The translations under genes and the position numbers were made by a program. Below are positions 61,083-64,000 of a stretch of DNA of 64,000 bases, one piece after another (the first letter of the stretch is position 1; each line of letters begins with the position of its first letter). The stretch is taken from positions 434,001 through 498,000 of the forward strand of contig MU858050.1 of the NCBI GenBank assembly GCA_033297075.1, written 5' to 3'. The notes below the pieces were generated by a model. That model made no database searches, had not been told where the DNA came from, and was given only the letters and a program-made list of their open reading frames with translations. The DNA comes from Rhypophila decipiens. Lineage: Eukaryota; Ascomycota; Sordariomycetes; Sordariales; Naviculisporaceae.

Positions 61083-61760
61083 ATGAGGTCTTCAAGGCCA
61101 TGCCCAACCTCCAGAACGGAGTCCCAAAGGAATTCAAAAACATTGACTTCAACTGGGACCAGGAAGAGGCCCTGGCCATCGCTAAGATGGAATGTGGTCC
61201 CAAAATTCGCCCACCATGCCAAGGACTCAGGCATGAAAACACCCAAAGAGCTCAGAGAGGAAAAGGCCAAGAAGGACCAGGCCCTTATACAGGCGGGCCA
61301 GGAGGACGAGACCGGGGATGGAGAGGAGGATGACACTGGCTCAGTCGTCATTACCGACGAACGCTTCACCGCGCACCGGTACCCGGACCGGTACCAAGAC
61401 TAAGAATTCATTGACAAGGCCAACAGGATCGGAATGGAATTGCCTACCGAAAGAGAACGGAACATCGCTAGTCGCCAACCACCGAAAAGACTGCAGGATC
61501 AGCAGTACTTGGAGTGGGTCAAGGAATGGAATGAATACCAGGCGCTGGTGCGTTCTATCGTGGATATGCCAACGCGGTCCGAGAAAGACCTCAATCTCGC
61601 TTGAGGGCGGCACAGCAAATTCTACAATTCTCGCAAGAATGAACTCCTAGAGATAAAGCAGCAGTTGAACCAAAGACCAGTCCAGCTTATACCTATCCAA
61701 ACAACAAGAGTAGCTCCAGAAAATCTTTCATCCTCCTATCTTCTACACACTGTCTTATAG
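61083..61760 (+). pseudogene. Disabled gene with two in-frame stops and a frameshift
   Basis: Coding-like text begins in one frame (MPNLQNGVPKEFKN, FNWDQEEALAIAKMECGPK, 61100-61205). It continues in another frame with DSGMKTPKELREEKAKKDQ, an acidic DETGDGEEDD patch and ITDERFTAHRYPDRYQD. In that frame a TAA at 61401-61403 and a TGA at 61602-61604 interrupt EFIDKANRIGMELPTERER, QYLEWVKEWNEYQALVRS and KNELLEIKQQLNQRP, until TAG at 61758. TAA from CAA and TGA from CGA are exactly what RIP C-to-T change makes. The hydrophilic protein is not recognised; a transposon gag-like origin is possible, but nothing proves it. Confidence 0.5.
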
Positions 61761-62630
61761 ATAAATAGGGCTATTAGCAGTAGTAAAAAGGAGTATAAAA
61801 TGAGAAGAAGATATAAAGAAGAATCCTAATTCTAGAGTTTTCTATATAAAAATAGAAGGGAAGAAAAAGGAGGGAAGGAAACTTATCTTGTAATTAGATG
61901 TATTTTATCTTCCTTTTAAAGAGAGTCTAGTTATCTTGCTTCTTCTGAGGACAAGTGATATAGAACCTGCAAATGATGAAGGCGGTTAAGGGTCTTCTGT
62001 AGAAGCTGTAAACGCCTCCGGATATTGGTTTTGATGCAGGTCGACAGGAAACGGCAGCAAGGACATTTGAGGTGTCTATGTTAAGGCTGTGAGAACCCAA
62101 CTCGCCTCTTCCCTTTCAAGCTCTCGTGATACCTACTGACTAGGCTTCCAAAGGGATAAAATCTATACTCGGAAGCAGCTGTCCAGTCAAACTCCATGTT
62201 TGAATCCGAGATGTACAGCTTGGTCACAGGTGACAGGGCCACCGGACCGGCTCTCTGCTAACTTGTTGAACATTCGGGGAGTGGTTTTTAGTGTTGAAAT
62301 GGTTTTATCGCTACCGAAGATGTACTGCAAATACACTTCACATCGTCTCGGATTCAGAGAGAATCAAAACAGAATCACGTCACTTGAACATCGGGGCTTT
62401 GATGCAGTCTTCAGTATCACTTGTTCAATGCCTTGAGTCCTTCCGCTTGTGTCATTTCTGTCAGAATAGGGCCAGAAACCAGTAAACTCAAATAACGAGT
62501 ACCACTTGTTCGCCTTGTCCAAAGGTCACCATGTTTTATAAGACATCAGGTCTGTCCTCGGTTCGAGGCCTGTTCAAGATATCTTGAAGAGGACAGAAGA
62601 GGGAAAGAATCGGGTAGAAGTCGGTCTATA
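61761..62630. other. No gene recognised
   Basis: AT-rich, purine-rich DNA, with runs of AAGAAG, AGGAAG and short frames only. Probably degraded repeat. Confidence 0.4.
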
Positions 62631-63436
62631 GCAAGAGAGCTAGAAAAAAAAAAGAGAAAAGAGAAGAGTGAAGAGGAGGAGGGGAGAGGTTGTTATATAG
62701 ACCTCTGGGTTGTTATCGAGGGTTAGGAAGAAAACCCTATGTATTCTTGAGTGAACTGTTAATACGGTCGTGCTTGTGTGGTGGTGATTGCTGTGTTATG
62801 TTGGTTGCGTGAGTTGACTCGATGCTCATTCACATGTCTTGTCATTCACGTGGCATTTGAACCGCTGACAACTGTCGGTGAGAACTTGAGGTCGCTGGTG
62901 GCAGCTGAAGCAAGCATCGGGAAAGGTGCAGGTCGGGGCTCCGCTGGGCTGCGGAGTGTCCGAGCAAATGCGCACAGATAATGCATCTCAGAGGTGGGCT
63001 TATTTGAGATGCTAATTGTATTTATTGTACAAAGATCAGGCAATCTTGTTTGGCCCACTGTGCAGCCGCCAAAATCCACCGCCAAGCCTAGTGCAGTGGA
63101 ACGGCAGCCTTGGCGCCAAAGTGTAATTGGTGGTGGGTACAAGCCCCTTATGAGCCTCGCCCATCCCGCCCACCAAAACAAACATGATATTGAGCGTCCA
63201 GGTAGGGACTTCATTGTATCGCACAACACCACAACGTCAAAGCGTGCATTCAAGTGGAAAGTCTGAGTCAAGGTTTGTCAGAGTGACGCGGACAGTGGAT
63301 AGCCGTCGCATTCTTCCGTTCCGTGCCCACAAACCAGCCCCCTGGCCGGCCTCCCTCCCAGAGGTCTATATAACGACCTCTCCCCTCCTCCTCTTCACTC
63401 TTCTCTTTCCTCTTTTTTTCTTTAGCTCTCTTTGCC
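62631..63436. repeat. 80-bp inverted arms around 648 bp
   Basis: Arms 62631-62709 and 63357-63436 are inverted copies: GCAAGAGAGCTAG..., GAGAAGAGTGAAGAGGAGGA and GGGGAGAGGT.GTTATATAGA match closely, with differences mainly T/C. Each arm has a TATATA and a purine/pyrimidine tract. The inner 648 bp show no gene. It could be a foldback transposon (MITE) or an inverted duplication of a promoter segment. Confidence 0.75.
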
Positions 63437-63811
63437 TTGTTCGTATCCCCCCCCTAACTATCAGTTCTTGAAGCATCCTGCTAACTCTTCTCGTCATATA
63501 GTTGGCTTAGATCAAGTGTAGTATCTGTTCTTTTCAGTTTAATCTCTGAAACTACTCTACGGAGTAGAATCGTGATTATCCTAATTTTTGTACCTCGGTG
63601 TTCGGTCCGCTGGGCTTGCCCATGATCGTTCTGCCACAGTGTCGCTGGTATTACACTGCCTCCAGCTGACGCGAACCTTTTTTTTTCATTGCTGTCTTGG
63701 GCTTTGCTCGGGACGCGAGGAAGAAGCTCTCAATGTTCTTGACCTCTGACTGTGTTTTGACTGTGTCTGGCAGTGATTGCTGTGTTGTGTTGGTTGTGTG
63801 AGTTGATTTGA
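62783..63811. repeat. Dispersed 40-bp direct repeat pair
   Basis: 62783-62822 and 63772-63811 share GTGATTGCTGTGTT.TGTTGG and GTGAGTTGA; five differences, all transitions (G/A or C/T). The second copy lies outside the right inverted arm. Confidence 0.7.
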
Positions 63812-64000
63812 GACTCCGACCTTGGGGGCTGATGCGGAATTTTCAGCGTTTTTTGTTTTGTGCGGCATGTCCTCTGTCTCCACAAGCATAAGCACCAATG
63901 AAACCCCTCACAGGCCCAAATATTCGCTGCAAATGTTCAAAATTGGCTTGTATTTCGTCTTTGGGATATGTGTCCATCGGCGCGTTCTTTGCACATCATG
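63437..64000. other. No gene recognised (window end)
   Basis: Contains CTACGGAGTAG at 63557-63567 and the second 40-bp direct-repeat copy. No gene is seen. Confidence 0.4.

Overview
The window is a piece of a filamentous ascomycete (Pezizomycotina) chromosome. It most likely comes from a Sordariomycete. Genes are split by short spliceosomal introns (about 50-125 bp) with GT..AG ends and a CTAAC-type branch point. The gene set is fungal: a bifunctional ARG5,6 protein, a type II myosin of about 2,400 residues, a Zn2Cys6 regulator and a mitochondrial Tcd-type dehydratase. Several repeat pairs differ mostly by C/T and G/A changes, as expected from repeat-induced point mutation (RIP). All species statements are inference; no marker gene was compared.

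1-32.9 kb is gene-dense housekeeping DNA. In order: a small protein with two VDLT motifs and a C-terminal Cys cluster; phosducin-like Plp2 (-) divergent from ribosomal protein eS27 (+); a Spd1/Dif1-type ribonucleotide reductase regulator with a PIP box; Gemin2 (-) divergent from cytosolic asparaginyl-tRNA synthetase (+); a Red1-type zinc-finger protein (-) divergent from myosin II (+); an unknown membrane protein; RNA 3'-phosphate cyclase (+); and the t6A dehydratase Tcd (-). Many of these act in RNA processing, tRNA modification or translation, but they form no operon-like unit. Two pol III-like (tRNA-derived) elements lie at 28.5 and 31.0 kb.

33.4-45 kb holds a frameshifted member of an unrecognised protein family, 3.6 kb of gene-poor DNA, a Zn2Cys6 transcription factor, a divergent bZIP-like protein and quinolinate phosphoribosyltransferase. 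45-55 kb is again housekeeping: ARG5,6, an R-SNARE, lipoyl synthase and mitochondrial uS14m. A large fold-back hairpin sits just after the lipoyl synthase gene.

55-64 kb is repeat-rich and degraded. It holds the intact paralogue of the frameshifted 33.4 kb gene, tandem duplications, a third tRNA-like element, a broken GIY-YIG nuclease gene, a second broken gene with in-frame stops, and a pair of 80-bp inverted arms. No CRISPR array, rRNA or convincing intact tRNA gene was seen.

The strongest candidate for something undescribed is the paralogous pair at 33.4 and 55.7 kb. The two genes share a C-terminal motif (REEWLD ... AREAMGCFRTTR.MPIF) and upstream DNA. One copy is broken by a single-base slip in a run of four Cs.
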